A DNA stretch of 64,000 nt from Fistulifera solaris. Taxonomy: Eukaryota; Bacillariophyta; Bacillariophyceae; Naviculales; Stauroneidaceae. Below, one piece after another: positions 43,012-53,047 of this stretch. Position 1 is the first letter of the stretch, and every line of letters starts with the position of its first letter. The stretch is from positions 1,054,001-1,118,000 of the forward strand of contig AP026126.1 of assembly GCA_030295235.1 (NCBI GenBank). The letters are read 5' to 3'. Under the pieces are notes generated by a model. It saw nothing but the letters and a program-made list of their open reading frames with translations. It was not told the DNA's origin and ran no database searches. Made by a program: the position numbers and the translations under genes.

Positions 43012-43709
43012 GACTGTGTCAACGCGATCGATAATCTTACTCTGTTGACTGGACTAGCAATGTGAGGACATGAAAGTCTTGTGCGAGTCGATGATGATAA
43101 GTGATAAGTTATTTTGTCTTTGAGGCCACTGAATTCGCCGAGGTGAATGATGATGGAGATTCCGTTTTTCGTCCTTGGAATCGAGTAAGGCGTTTGTATC
43201 GTTTCAAAAGAGTCTAAAGTCCAAGTGTACACAAACCATCGCTAAACGTGTCGTTCCGGGTTTTAAATCTCTAGCAAGATTGTCCTTTTCTAATAAAATT
43301 CGTCGACGCATTCATCACAAAATAATGATGCAAAAAGTAATAGGATCTAATTTGTTTGTATGGAATACTGCTTCAATCACATTGCGGTATCAGTGCGAAA
43401 GAGCCGGAAAGGCGGAAATTCATGAGCATGCTCTATAGGTTGGAGATGCGTATTCATGACTGAAATGCAATCGTGGTTTCTTAAACAGACACTTTGGGCT
43501 ATAGTACAGGCCAGGGAAGAGAGATAAGAGACTGGTGGTCTCTAGCAACACAGCTTGTGGTGTCGGAAAAGCAACCGGCGAATTCATTGCAATAAAATAA
43601 TAATGATAAAAAGTGATTGCCTGTTGTAATCCTTTTGGATGCAGTAGTTCGAAACAAGCTCAACGTAAAGCACTTACCGCTTAATTTGATAGCACTACAA
43701 TTTGATTTG
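43012..43709. promoter_or_regulatory. Divergent promoter region with dispersed palindrome
   Basis: A 698-bp spacer between the PAP2 gene and the BioD-like gene. It holds a copy of the dispersed palindrome at 43456-43476 (CATGACTGAAATGCAATCGTG). Nothing else stands out. Confidence 0.5.
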
Positions 43710-45197
43710 ATGAAAATGAATGAAACGTTGACTCGTTTCTTCGGTTTTGATCCCCACGATATTTCACGAATCGCTTGGTTTGATGATTATTCGGAAGATG
43801 ATTTTCGGACTGCAGTTGGCCTCGTATTGAATTATTCTTCTTGGAATCGAGACATTGTCCATGCGTCCGATGAAATTCGAGATGACTACCTACAAAGTAT
43901 AGGGGAACGTGTACTGGATGGACTTTCCTGTCGGAAATTTGTTGTTTCCCGGCAGATTGATGAATGCGACGACACGATGGAACACTTCATTTGCGATAAT
44001 GATTACTTTGAAAGTGGAAGAAACAAGCAACAAATACCACCGGAAAGCCTTCCTGTATTTTCCCTGGTCGTAGCGAAAAACGATGTGTTATTGACTACAA
44101 GCTACATCACGACCGTGTCGTCGCGTTCCATTTTGAATTCGCTTGCCACTTTTTCGGATGGGACGAACGAATTGGACCAGAAACTTTCAGTTATCAATGA
44201 CATCTGTAGCTTAATTGGTACCCAGGTGGACCAAATAGCACAAGAATATGATGTTGAGGTCGATCTCTCGCAATCGTCTGAGACTGTCCGGATTTTTATT
44301 GCTGGTGATCGCTCGTCGGTCGGCAAGTCGAGTGTCTGCTTGGGTCTTCTCGGTAATTTACTGCAGCAAGGGTACAAGCCGGAGGAACTGGCGTATATTA
44401 AGCCTGCGACACAGAGTGAGTCGACACAACTGGTTCAGCTTTACTGTGACAAACATGGCATTGCATGCGTTCCCATCGGTCCGTTGGTATACTATCGAGG
44501 ATTCACGCGGGCGTTCTTAGCTGGTGAAACTCAATCGACCGAAGAACTTCTGGATATGTGTGGACGGTCTGTGGATCGGATTGCGGTCGGAAAGCGCGTA
44601 GTTTTGGTAGACGGTGTGGGCTTTCCCGCTGTTGGGTCTATTTGCGGAACCGACAACGCATCCGTTCTGAAAGCTTGCAGTTATCCGGTTCTCAATGAGA
44701 ACAACGATATCATTTCACGGAAGCCCATGGCAGTGGTACTGGTGGGTGGGGGTGGGGTAGGAGGCGCTGTTGATGCCTTCAATCTCAATGCTACTTACTT
44801 TTCTTCGGCAGGCGTTACAGTGATAGGGGGTATTTTCAATAAGCTTGCCATAGATGGCTTTTACTCACTTGAAAACTGTAAGAGTCAAGTGACAAGATAT
44901 TTTGACTCGAATGAAGAACAATTACGTCAAGGAAGGCGGCCATTCGGTTTTGTTCCGGTCTTTCCACCGCTCTCACTTCCTGACGCCATGCAACACGTCG
45001 ATGAATACATTAAGCTTTTTGGAGTTCATGTTGATATTCACTCACTTCTTCTTAGCGCGCGGCAAGTCAGAGATGATGCCAAGGCTTCTGACATTCCGAA
45101 ACTGCAAATACTGAAGATGCAAAGACCGGCAAAGTCTCGAAGCCGGGCGGATATCGAAACGAGTGCTGTTAATGCGGGTGCTGCACCATCGGCGTGA
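43710..45197 (+). CDS. BioD/CobQ-like P-loop protein of unknown role
   Basis: The first ATG (43710) gives 495 residues. Residues about 1-195 are an N-terminal domain without a match that I know. From about 200 a P-loop NTPase domain starts with VRIFIAGDRSSVGKSSVCLG (Walker A), then YIKPATQSESTQL, VVLVDGVGFPAVGSICGTDN and VVLVGGGGVGGAVDAFNLN. The layout resembles dethiobiotin synthetase and the N-terminal domain of cobyrinate amidases (SIMIBI class), and the DGVG-x-PAVGS motif is close to BioD's DG-x-GG motif. A CobQ amidotransferase domain is absent. The Gly-rich loop ends in GGVFN-like sequence. Function is not clear. Confidence 0.7.
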   Translation: MKMNETLTRFFGFDPHDISRIAWFDDYSEDDFRTAVGLVLNYSSWNRDIVHASDEIRDDYLQSIGERVLDGLSCRKFVVSRQIDECDDTMEHFICDNDYFESGRNKQQIPPESLPVFSLVVAKNDVLLTTSYITTVSSRSILNSLATFSDGTNELDQKLSVINDICSLIGTQVDQIAQEYDVEVDLSQSSETVRIFIAGDRSSVGKSSVCLGLLGNLLQQGYKPEELAYIKPATQSESTQLVQLYCDKHGIACVPIGPLVYYRGFTRAFLAGETQSTEELLDMCGRSVDRIAVGKRVVLVDGVGFPAVGSICGTDNASVLKACSYPVLNENNDIISRKPMAVVLVGGGGVGGAVDAFNLNATYFSSAGVTVIGGIFNKLAIDGFYSLENCKSQVTRYFDSNEEQLRQGRRPFGFVPVFPPLSLPDAMQHVDEYIKLFGVHVDIHSLLLSARQVRDDAKASDIPKLQILKMQRPAKSRSRADIETSAVNAGAAPSA

Positions 45198-45455
45198 AGC
45201 TTAAAGTAGGCCTACGTGACAGAACGAAGAGGTGACTAAAAAATTCGCCTTAGAGGAGAATCTATCCTGGATGAATGATGCTCTGTTGTTGAAATGAAAT
45301 GAGACGCATGGCTGAAAACTCTCCTCGACTTTAAGATGATTGTGCCACGCGGCCTCCAAATACTGACTCTGTAGGATATAGAGCACCAATATGTAAAGGA
45401 GACTGTAGACATATTTACATAATAGGCAATGGCAGCTCTGACTTTCAATTATTCT

Positions 45456-46944
45456 TTACAATGGCATCGTTCGAAAGTCAATCATTGTCTGATTCTGATC
45501 CCATGTAGGGCAAGCGCACATGTGTCTATCAGACATTTCATTCACATGAACAACAATATTTTCCAGTGCAGCGGTGTATGAATAATCGAAGAACGCAGGA
45601 ACACGCAATGTAGCACGAGCTTGTACATCAAGCACAAGCTTGCCTCTGTAATAGTCGGACGTCAGCGACAAGGCTTCCCACTTTTCAGGGGAAAGGTGCG
45701 TGATAATGAACAAGTCAGTAATTGAATTTGCCTTGGCTGTGATAGGCGGAATATCAAAAGTACCAACAAAAACTCCATTGTGGGCAAAAGAGCCTTTACC
45801 CATATCCAAAGCAACATCGAATCGATTCGGATTGGCAACGGACATGAGGATTTCAAAATCAGCCGACACTTTGAGAGAAGTGAGGCTATCCATCAAACTT
45901 TTCCACGCTAATGCATCGTTACAAACATTGTAGACAGGAACACGAGGATAATACATGACCGTAGCAACAAGACCCAAGACGACTGTGAATAACGTCATAG
46001 CGTAGCAACCGACGCATACTCCATAAAGTCGATCAGCTGCCCGAGTCGTGCGGCGTCTACCGGATGCTCGAAGCGTCAAATTATCTTCATCTTCTGATTC
46101 TGAAAATCCTTGAATCAATGTGGTGTACTCAATTCGCTCGTTTTCTTCACCATCCGCGTCGACTTCTTCCCCCGGCGATCCTTCCTCTCTATCTGGTTCA
46201 CCACCGTTCTCCTCCGCGAGTTGCGTAGTGTCAGGTTGTTCACGAGCTTGCATTTGTACTTCCTCGTGTTCTCTCACAATCAGCGGCTGATCTAAAGCGG
46301 CGTCTTCGTCGAGATCTGTGCTCATCGAGTTCAGCAAATCATCATAAGCTCCTTTGATGCCGAAGGCCAATCCCCAGCAAGCTGTTGCACAACAAACGGT
46401 GATACAACTGAGCACAACTGCAGCTAGAAGAAAGAGAACATTCAATTTTTCAAAGCCCCCTTCGTGCAATTTTTTCTGGGACATTTCGTTTGCAGCGGTC
46501 ATTCGAATAACAGTCGACCCCTACAGCGCAGCCATACATACTCCCTACAACATGACAAGCATTATCGTGCGCACACCAATGACAGAAACGAGAAGACAGG
46601 ACACAATCACTACAACTCGTTTGCGCGTAACAGCCGTGATCGTCCGTGTCGTTGTTCTTTTTCGGCCGGGAGCAGCTGACGCCCGAGAAACAACCGTGCA
46701 CGCTGCCGCGGGCGTGACAGGCTTGATCGGCTTCGCACCAATGACAAAAGGCACTGCTGTAGCATTCGTTGCATGTCGAGTAAGACGCACAGGAGTCGCC
46801 GAAATAGCCAGTTACGTTGCTCGGTGAGAAGTCAAGCGAATCGTGTGCAAGAGTAACGACCGCCTCATCGAACGAGAGCGTGTTTTCGTGAGCGAGGACT
46901 TGCCACGCAAACGTGAAAGCAAACCAGCCTAATCGATAGAGCAT
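45456..46944 (-). CDS. Membrane protein with two PSI repeats and a LEA2-like domain, frameshifted
   Basis: The ATG at 46944 begins a signal peptide (YRLGWFAFTFAWQVLA). Two Cys-rich repeats of about 42 residues follow, each with C-x2-C-x6-CHWC and a Cys-containing tail (CNECYSSAFCHWC and CSDCVLSSRFCHWC), matching the plexin/PSI pattern. A membrane helix (FLLAAVVLSCITVCCATACW), an acidic cytosolic loop, and a second helix (YAMTLFTVVLGLVATVMYY) come next. The C-terminal 150 residues resemble a LEA2 domain (FEILMSVANPNRFDVALD). A six-T run at 46470-46475 carries one extra base; removing it joins the repeats to the helix. About 495 residues. The combination may belong to a cell-surface or vacuolar sensor or scaffold. 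Confidence 0.75.
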
Positions 46945-47360
46945 TGTGATTTGTATCGAATAGAATAAAAAAGAAGCAATTACAGTGTTGATGACTTGTA
47001 AAAGCAACAACGTACGGAATAATTATGATTCAGGTTGTTCATCAACGCGAAAAAGAAAACGCTGTCACGGTCACGAGCCGTCAGGAAATTCTTCATTAAC
47101 GCGTTTTTAACTGCTAGAGTAGGGAGTACATTGTAGCAGATACTCTTAGCACTATGTGTTAACCCGCTAGGACACATCAATTGCATCCATTGCATGAATT
47201 GCTTGGACGGATTGTTTGGAGTTTATTGTTTGTTGTCGTTGTTGTTAGCCAAAGGTTCATCGCATCTGCCTCTTCGCACATCTCTACGTAATACGTCTTG
47301 ACTACATTTAGTTGGAAGTGACAGAGACTAGCCCACCGCTGCTAGTAGTGCCGTCGCTTG
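46945..47360. promoter_or_regulatory. Divergent promoter region, PSI-LEA2 gene / DTW gene
   Basis: A 416-bp spacer; a TTGTTGTCGTTGTTGTT-type trinucleotide stretch lies near 47225-47250. No other element recognised. Confidence 0.4.
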
Positions 47361-48308
47361 ATGGTTTGTTGTCTCATTCATCTCATGATCTTCTTTTCTG
47401 TGTCATCACGTCAAGTCGCTAAGCACTGCCACTCCCAGAAGGTTGACTCAAGATTACGTTCCTCCTCCTCCGAGATTGCACGTCTCGTCAAAGACCACGA
47501 CAGTTCGTTTTTGCGTCCCCTGGAAGAAGCGATCCAACTCGTACTTTCGAAATACAATCCGACCTCTCACATACTCGACATTGAGCCCTCCGAACGAGAA
47601 TCCTTGGCAGTGGCTCGGAACCTCAATGACCGTCTTCAGTCCTTTCGACACAACAACAACTGTCCCCGATGTTGGCTTCAACCAGCTCATTGTATTTGCT
47701 CGCAATGTCCTCCGTTGACTCAAGGGACACCATTTCATCGCATATTCTTGCTCATGCATCACAAAGAAGTTTGTTTGACCGTCGACACTGCAAAACTCAT
47801 ATTTTCGGCATTCCCGTCGACGAGCCGTATGGTGGTCGCGGGGATTGGTTCCGAGTATCAAACTTCCATGCAAGAGTTCCTTCACGCGACCAGGGCAGAC
47901 GACTGCCTTGTACTGTTTCCTGACGACGATGCCAGGACGTATCAATCCATACTGGTCGACGATCGTCACTCAACAAACGAGCGCCGAAAGAGTTTGATTG
48001 TGATTGATGGTACATGGGAACAAGCCAGACGACTCTATAAGCGCTATATTGTCCCCCACGAGGGCCTTCGGTCGGTTCGACTTACCGAAGCAGCTTTGCA
48101 AACGGTAACCACCGAAGAGGAAGGAGGACGTCAGCTGCGTCGGCATCCGCAACTATTCCGAGAAATTAGTACGCTGGCTGCACTTCGATTATTCTTGAGA
48201 GATGTGGACTCTAAGCATGAGGCCTGCACCAAGCTAACACAGTATCAAAAACTCGCGGATGCTGCTGCGAGAAAACAGTTGGGCGAAATACGATACCGTC
48301 AAACTTGA
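47361..48308 (+). CDS. DTW-domain protein (tRNA uridine acp3U transferase family)
   Basis: A 315-residue protein starting at the ATG at 47361. The first 20 residues are hydrophobic (CLIHLMIFFSVSS) and could act as a targeting signal. The DTW-domain features are a Cys cluster CPRCWLQPAHCICSQCPP, HHKEVCLTVDTAKL, and the signature LIVIDGTWEQARRLYKR (D-G-T-W). Family members (DTWD1/2, TapT) add an aminocarboxypropyl group to uridine of tRNA using SAM. Some act in organelles; the leader would fit that. The gene is convergent with the next gene, with 57 bp between stops. The antisense frame 47454-47969 is a shadow. Confidence 0.83.
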   Translation: MVCCLIHLMIFFSVSSRQVAKHCHSQKVDSRLRSSSSEIARLVKDHDSSFLRPLEEAIQLVLSKYNPTSHILDIEPSERESLAVARNLNDRLQSFRHNNNCPRCWLQPAHCICSQCPPLTQGTPFHRIFLLMHHKEVCLTVDTAKLIFSAFPSTSRMVVAGIGSEYQTSMQEFLHATRADDCLVLFPDDDARTYQSILVDDRHSTNERRKSLIVIDGTWEQARRLYKRYIVPHEGLRSVRLTEAALQTVTTEEEGGRQLRRHPQLFREISTLAALRLFLRDVDSKHEACTKLTQYQKLADAAARKQLGEIRYRQT

Positions 48309-48365
48309 CCATTTCGTACAAACAATAGCTGCAAAACATCTAAATTAAATAACTTAGCCTAGGCT

Positions 48366-49814
48366 CTAATCACTATCACTATCATTCATCATGGCTGCAA
48401 ACAGACCTCCGGAGGTAGAAGGCTTATTTGTTTGCTGTTTAGGAGCAGGCTTGCCGCGCGAGGCCGGAGTTACCCATTTGGCTGTCGTGGGGAGTGACAT
48501 GGAAGTCGGTTTGGACTTGCTCGCCGGTTTGGTAGCTTTCTTCGCATTTTTCTTTTGATTGTTCCAGCTCGACAACGATTGTTGTACTCGAGCTTGAAAT
48601 ATCTCGTCGCTTTCAAACCAACCACGACTTTGTTGCTAGAGTCAAAGGGAACTAATATGAGAAATGTATGTTCGAAGCGACTCTTTCGAAAAACAAGTCG
48701 GCTTACCTCCAGATCTGAGATTTGCTGCAAAATATCGTCCTTCCTCGCAACGACTTGATTTTCCTTTAAAGTCATTAGCCGACCTTTTGCCTTTTCTTCG
48801 ATTTCCTCGATGGGGAGCAACTCTCTTCGTAGATTATGAATATCCGTTTCGTGCTTCAACGGATGTATAGGTTTCGGGGTGATGCCTTCTACCTTGGTCT
48901 TCCTCGCTTGCAAAGTGGCGCGCTTGGCCTGCAGGGTTTCGACGCGCTTCATTTTCCCTTCTTTCTTTAACTGTTCTATTTCCGTATCAAGAGCTTTGAT
49001 TTTGTCATTGACCTGCTCTAGAAGATTTCTTCTTTCTTCGGCAGTGACATTGCCTCCTTCGACAAGTTCATGCATACGTTCTCGGACAAACGCAAGTTTA
49101 TCTTCTACCGAGGATAACGAAACGGAATCGTAAAAGGCCTGCTCCGCATCTGTAAGTACTGTACCCGACATGAGCTTACTTTCGAGTCCCTGCAATCGTT
49201 CCTTGATGGAAATCAATGCCGCGACGCAACCTTTCGTTTGAGTCCATGATGGGCATTTAATCGGTATATTGCGTTTGAAAACATCCAAAGTCGAATGAGC
49301 TAATTTGTACTCCGGACTATCTTCCGCCAATAAGGGTTGTTTGGGTCCACCATTCAAAGAAAGCTGTTCCATTTCCGTTTCCCCGATCCCTACCGCGACA
49401 CGCGGAAACACCACGACCGTCTTCAAATTCTTCCCCGTATCATGTTGCAATTTAAAGGTTCCCCCACATTCCAAAACCGCAGAAGCGCCTCGATCTTCTT
49501 CATATCCCAATTCGCGTAACGTACGCGTCACGGCTTGGGCAGCTCCCTCATCGTATTTTTGTCGTCCCAACTTGCCCGCACCCGTAATAAACGTCAAACG
49601 AATCATTTCCGATAACGGCAGGGGCTCTTTAAAACCATCGTGAATCTGCTTTTCGATCGTCGATACTCCCTGTCCCGCCAAGTCGAACGTTTCGCTCTCT
49701 ATACGAGATAAAAAGATGAGTCTGAAAATCAAGTTGACAAAAATGAAACCAAGCGAATGACTCACCCGTTGCGCCCCGAATCGACGCCGCCAATCCACTC
49801 ACAGAAGTTGCCAT
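48366..49814 (-). CDS. Conserved coiled-coil protein of unknown function, three exons
   Basis: Exons (complement) are 49766-49814, 48707-49698 and 48366-48635, with introns of 67 and 71 nt, summing to 437 codons. Residues about 45-135 form a conserved-looking domain (IRLTFITGAGKLGRQKYDEG, TFKLQHDTGKNLKTVVVFPR). Residues 195-320 are a coiled coil (LEQVNDKIKALDTEIEQLKK). The last exon opens QQSRGWFESDEIFQARVQQS, then a basic, Lys/Pro/Ser-rich tail ending in an acidic NDSDSD. No signal peptide. I believe the N-terminal block is shared with other eukaryotes but cannot name the family. Intact reading frame. Confidence 0.7.
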
Positions 49815-50995
49815 GACTGTGAATTCCTCTTGGATGTATCAATCAGGAATCGGAGATAGGTTACTAAACTACCTCGTTCTTGAACAACTTTTATTTGTCA
49901 AGCCATGAAGCACGTAGCATGATTATGTGTTGTTGTTGTTTGTTGTTGGTGTTTTTGTTTTGTTACGACGTATTGCCTTCAATGTGCACTATCCTGTAAA
50001 ATGTGTCGGTGACTTGCTGTGACTAAACTCAACCGCAGTCCCGGCATATGTAGCCCACATCACCTCTCAAATTTAGACGACGATATACCTTCCGTTTAAC
50101 TTTTAATGCGAGCAGCTAAAGCAACTTATATAATTCTTTCAGAATCGCCTATGGCTCGGTGCTTCAGTCTTTTGTGTTTTTTAGTGAAGTTTAACTAAAA
50201 TAAAAATGAATGCAAAAGGAACTGATTATGGCATTATCACCACATTTCAGCATGATCAATAGTACCAGTACTCCTCATCGACCCGTCGACTAGTCTCGTT
50301 TCAGCCTTTTATAGAAGTGGAATCAGATCCTGACCGTTCACCGCCCGTATATTCTTGTCACTGGAAAAGCACATAATTACTACTAGCGATGTGTCGATGG
50401 CTTCATAACGACTAGAGCTAATTCCCCTTTCGCGTACCTAGCCAAGGAGACGCAAGCACCTTTTCGAAACATCTCGATGGACAATAACCGAAGTGGATAG
50501 TGGTAAGCGAAAACACTCAAACGTAGAAACAACTTCGGACTGATTTTTTCGTTTTTCAATACGTTTCAGATAAGTAGTCTTGACTTCGAACCGGTATTCC
50601 TATTGTGCGACACGTCGGAGCGCGTATCGAAATTGTCTCTCTGGACGCATGGACAGACTGGACCCTCTTTCAGACTCGTGACCAAAATGAGAGACCGTGA
50701 CTCGTAATTTCGTGCTATTAATTCTCTCTACAAGTACCGGGATGGACGTTAAAATTCTGCCTCTAGTACAAGATTCTACGTGGCATCCACGACGAGGCAG
50801 AATTTTAACGCCGTTCCCTTACCTGGGCGTGAGCACGATGATGTGTTGGTGGACGCGAAAAGGAGACGTTGTCATCGTGGTGCGAGCAATAAATAATAAC
50901 ATCGACATCGTTCATTACCTGGTAACAAATGAACAGATAGTATTCTTTCGGTGTCAGCGCACCATCCATGCACTAAAGCTTATCAATCAAACACA
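49815..50995. promoter_or_regulatory. Divergent intergenic region with a 17-bp perfect hairpin
   Basis: A 1.18-kb spacer. It has a TTG-rich microsatellite-like stretch at about 49930-49965, a weak relative of the dispersed palindrome near 50656, and the strong inverted repeat at 50747-50810 listed separately. A plus-strand frame at 50697-50999 starts with a non-ATG codon and is probably not a gene. Confidence 0.5.
50747..50810. repeat. Perfect 17-bp inverted repeat with nested hairpin
   Basis: CGTTAAAATTCTGCCTC (50747-50763) and its exact complement GAGGCAGAATTTTAACG (50794-50810) flank a 30-nt loop. The loop itself holds CGTGG-CAT-CCACG (50779-50791). It lies 186 bp before the next start codon. 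Confidence 0.85.
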
Positions 50996-52259
50996 ATGAA
51001 TGATAGAGAACGACAAGATAATGAACTCGAATTTGTCAAAGCCGCTTACGAACCGACCGAAGCCTGGTGTTCTAATGAGGGAGGACTACCTACCGTGCAT
51101 CGTTCTTTGAAAGCCGGACCGCTCGCATGGCTCTTGCGTATATCGTTGCCGGAACATTATCCCGGCGGAGGAGAGATATTACACATTGAACTAAAAGTGG
51201 ACGAAGAGAATACAATCGACCGCAGAGTTGCTTTTCAGCAACAACCAGCTCTATTGAAAGTGTGTCAACAAGTTGCAGAATCGTTACCAGGCGAAGAAGC
51301 TCTCTATGTTGTTTTGAACGCTGCCGAGCAATGGATTCACGAGAATAAAGACAATTTCGTGAACGAATATGCGCAGAGAAAGGCGAGCGACGAGGATGGA
51401 CATTTCATCGCAAACACTCGAGATACTCACGTTTGTTTGGGGCGGAAGCTCATCTACTCGCATCACATCATTTCCAAACGCAAGCGAGCGGATATTTTGG
51501 ATTTCGCTCGTCAACGGACTTTGACAGGATTTATGAAAATCGGTTGGCCGGGTATCATCATCGTGGAAGGAAGTGAAGAAGACTGTCAATTGTTTTACGA
51601 TGGAATCAAAGGTTGGTCTTGGCAGTATCTAGTGGTACGAGGGGAAATGCAAGAGAAGTGCAAGGAATTAGAAAAGTCTCGTCGATTCCCAGTCTTCGCG
51701 GAAGTCAGCAGTATGTCTGTTGTGGCTAATCATTGTCGCGAGGTTGGACTGGAAGCACTTTTCCGAACAAGCATGAAAGTGTATGGCACCGATGACAAGG
51801 ATGAAACCGGCGCATGCTTTTCGAAGAATAACACAGAAGAAATGTATGGAGCTCTACTTTTAGTAGATCACATGAACGATGGGAGTTCTTACCGCAAGTG
51901 GCTGCGGAAAGTTTGTCACGAGAATAACGTCCTCCTTATGCTACAACAGTTTTTTCCAAACGACGATTACGTCAAACGGCCCAAAATCGTTGTCGGATTG
52001 GTAGGTCGAAATGTCAAGAGCGTTTTGGAAGCAATGGCGTACTCGAAAAGTGGACGTGGACTCGAAAGGGAAGCCTTGCTTAGAAAGAATGATGACAGTT
52101 CTAGTCGAAGGGGTTCTAGAGAACGTCCCACGAGCAGAAATTAACTGGGACGAAGTCGGGCATGATGAACGATTCTTGAATACAACAACAGATAAAGTCA
52201 AGAGGTTGGCAGCTACCATTGGAGGAAAGGAATGGAGAAACGCTTTCGAGCAGCTTTGA
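50996..52259 (+). CDS. RWD-domain protein with DUF1115 (RWDD2-like), frameshifted
   Basis: The ATG at 50996 gives about 420 residues after correction. The N-terminal RWD domain has the sequence AWLLRISLPEHYPGGGEILH, the usual P-x-x-YP turn. The C-terminal DUF1115 starts HHIISKRKRADILDFA and continues TGFMKIGWPGIIIVEG; the final part WRTRKVDVDSKGKPCLERM is a second diagnostic block. RWDD2 proteins are conserved but poorly understood; they are linked to RNA or ubiquitin biology. One extra G near 52028-52029 moves the last block into another frame; with it removed, the protein ends GKEWRNAFEQL and TGA at 52257-52259. Confidence 0.82.
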
Positions 52260-53047
52260 ACCTTCTAAAACTCGTGTGTTTGTAGTCTTGTGATCACTAG
52301 ACTCTCCCTCATCTCCTTTGAGAAAAATAACGAGTCTGTTTTGCCCGTATCGTGCACTCATTCCATAAAATTCCACCTTTCTCCCAAATCAATTTTGTTT
52401 ATACAACAGTACTCACGCTGTCGCAAACTTTCAGTGAAATCAGTCTTGAGTTATTCTTGCGAGGATCGGTCTGGTGGTACAAGGAAGAGATGACACATAT
52501 TATTTTCAAAAAGATCCACTCCATTCTGGCACTCCATTTTTGAATTAACATCAAAATGGGATTTTTAAAATACAGACGGCTTCGTTTGGCACAAACATTC
52601 AACAAAAAGTCTGTATGGGTTCGCAGATCTGAAGAAAACTGATATGTTGACTAAGAACGAAACACACAACGTCATTACACGACAAGTTCTTGGAGGGTGT
52701 CAATACCAGGCAAAGACAGAAATGTAAACCAATTGAATACAAGGTCAAACATACGCAAAAAGAGGTGCCGATCTCGGTCATCGAGAGGGTGCGCTTGTAG
52801 AAACAGCCGAAACAAGTAGGTATGGGATTGTATGTTCTAGCATGAAGGTCTTCGCATGAAAAGAGATCAATGGAAAAAGAATATAGTGGATCTATAAGGA
52901 AGAAAACTTTAATGAATAGGGGATACGGACTGCCACTCGTCCCTATCATCCAAAAGAAAACCCACCGAAGCAATGAAATACAAGAACACAGATATATCCC
53001 GTCGCACATAACTCTTGACCGGGCTCATCGTCAACTTTTCTCTTCGG
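52260..53047. other. Convergent spacer, nothing recognised
   Basis: A 788-bp AT-rich spacer between the stops of convergent genes. I find no tRNA-like fold, long repeat or coding frame with convincing composition. Confidence 0.45.

Noticed and set aside
47454-47969. A 171-codon frame antisense to the DTW gene
   Set aside because: Shadow frame; the plus-strand frame carries the DTW family motifs.
50697-50999. A 100-codon plus-strand frame spanning the hairpin
   Set aside because: It starts with a non-ATG codon and has no domain, and the perfect inverted repeat dominates its sequence.
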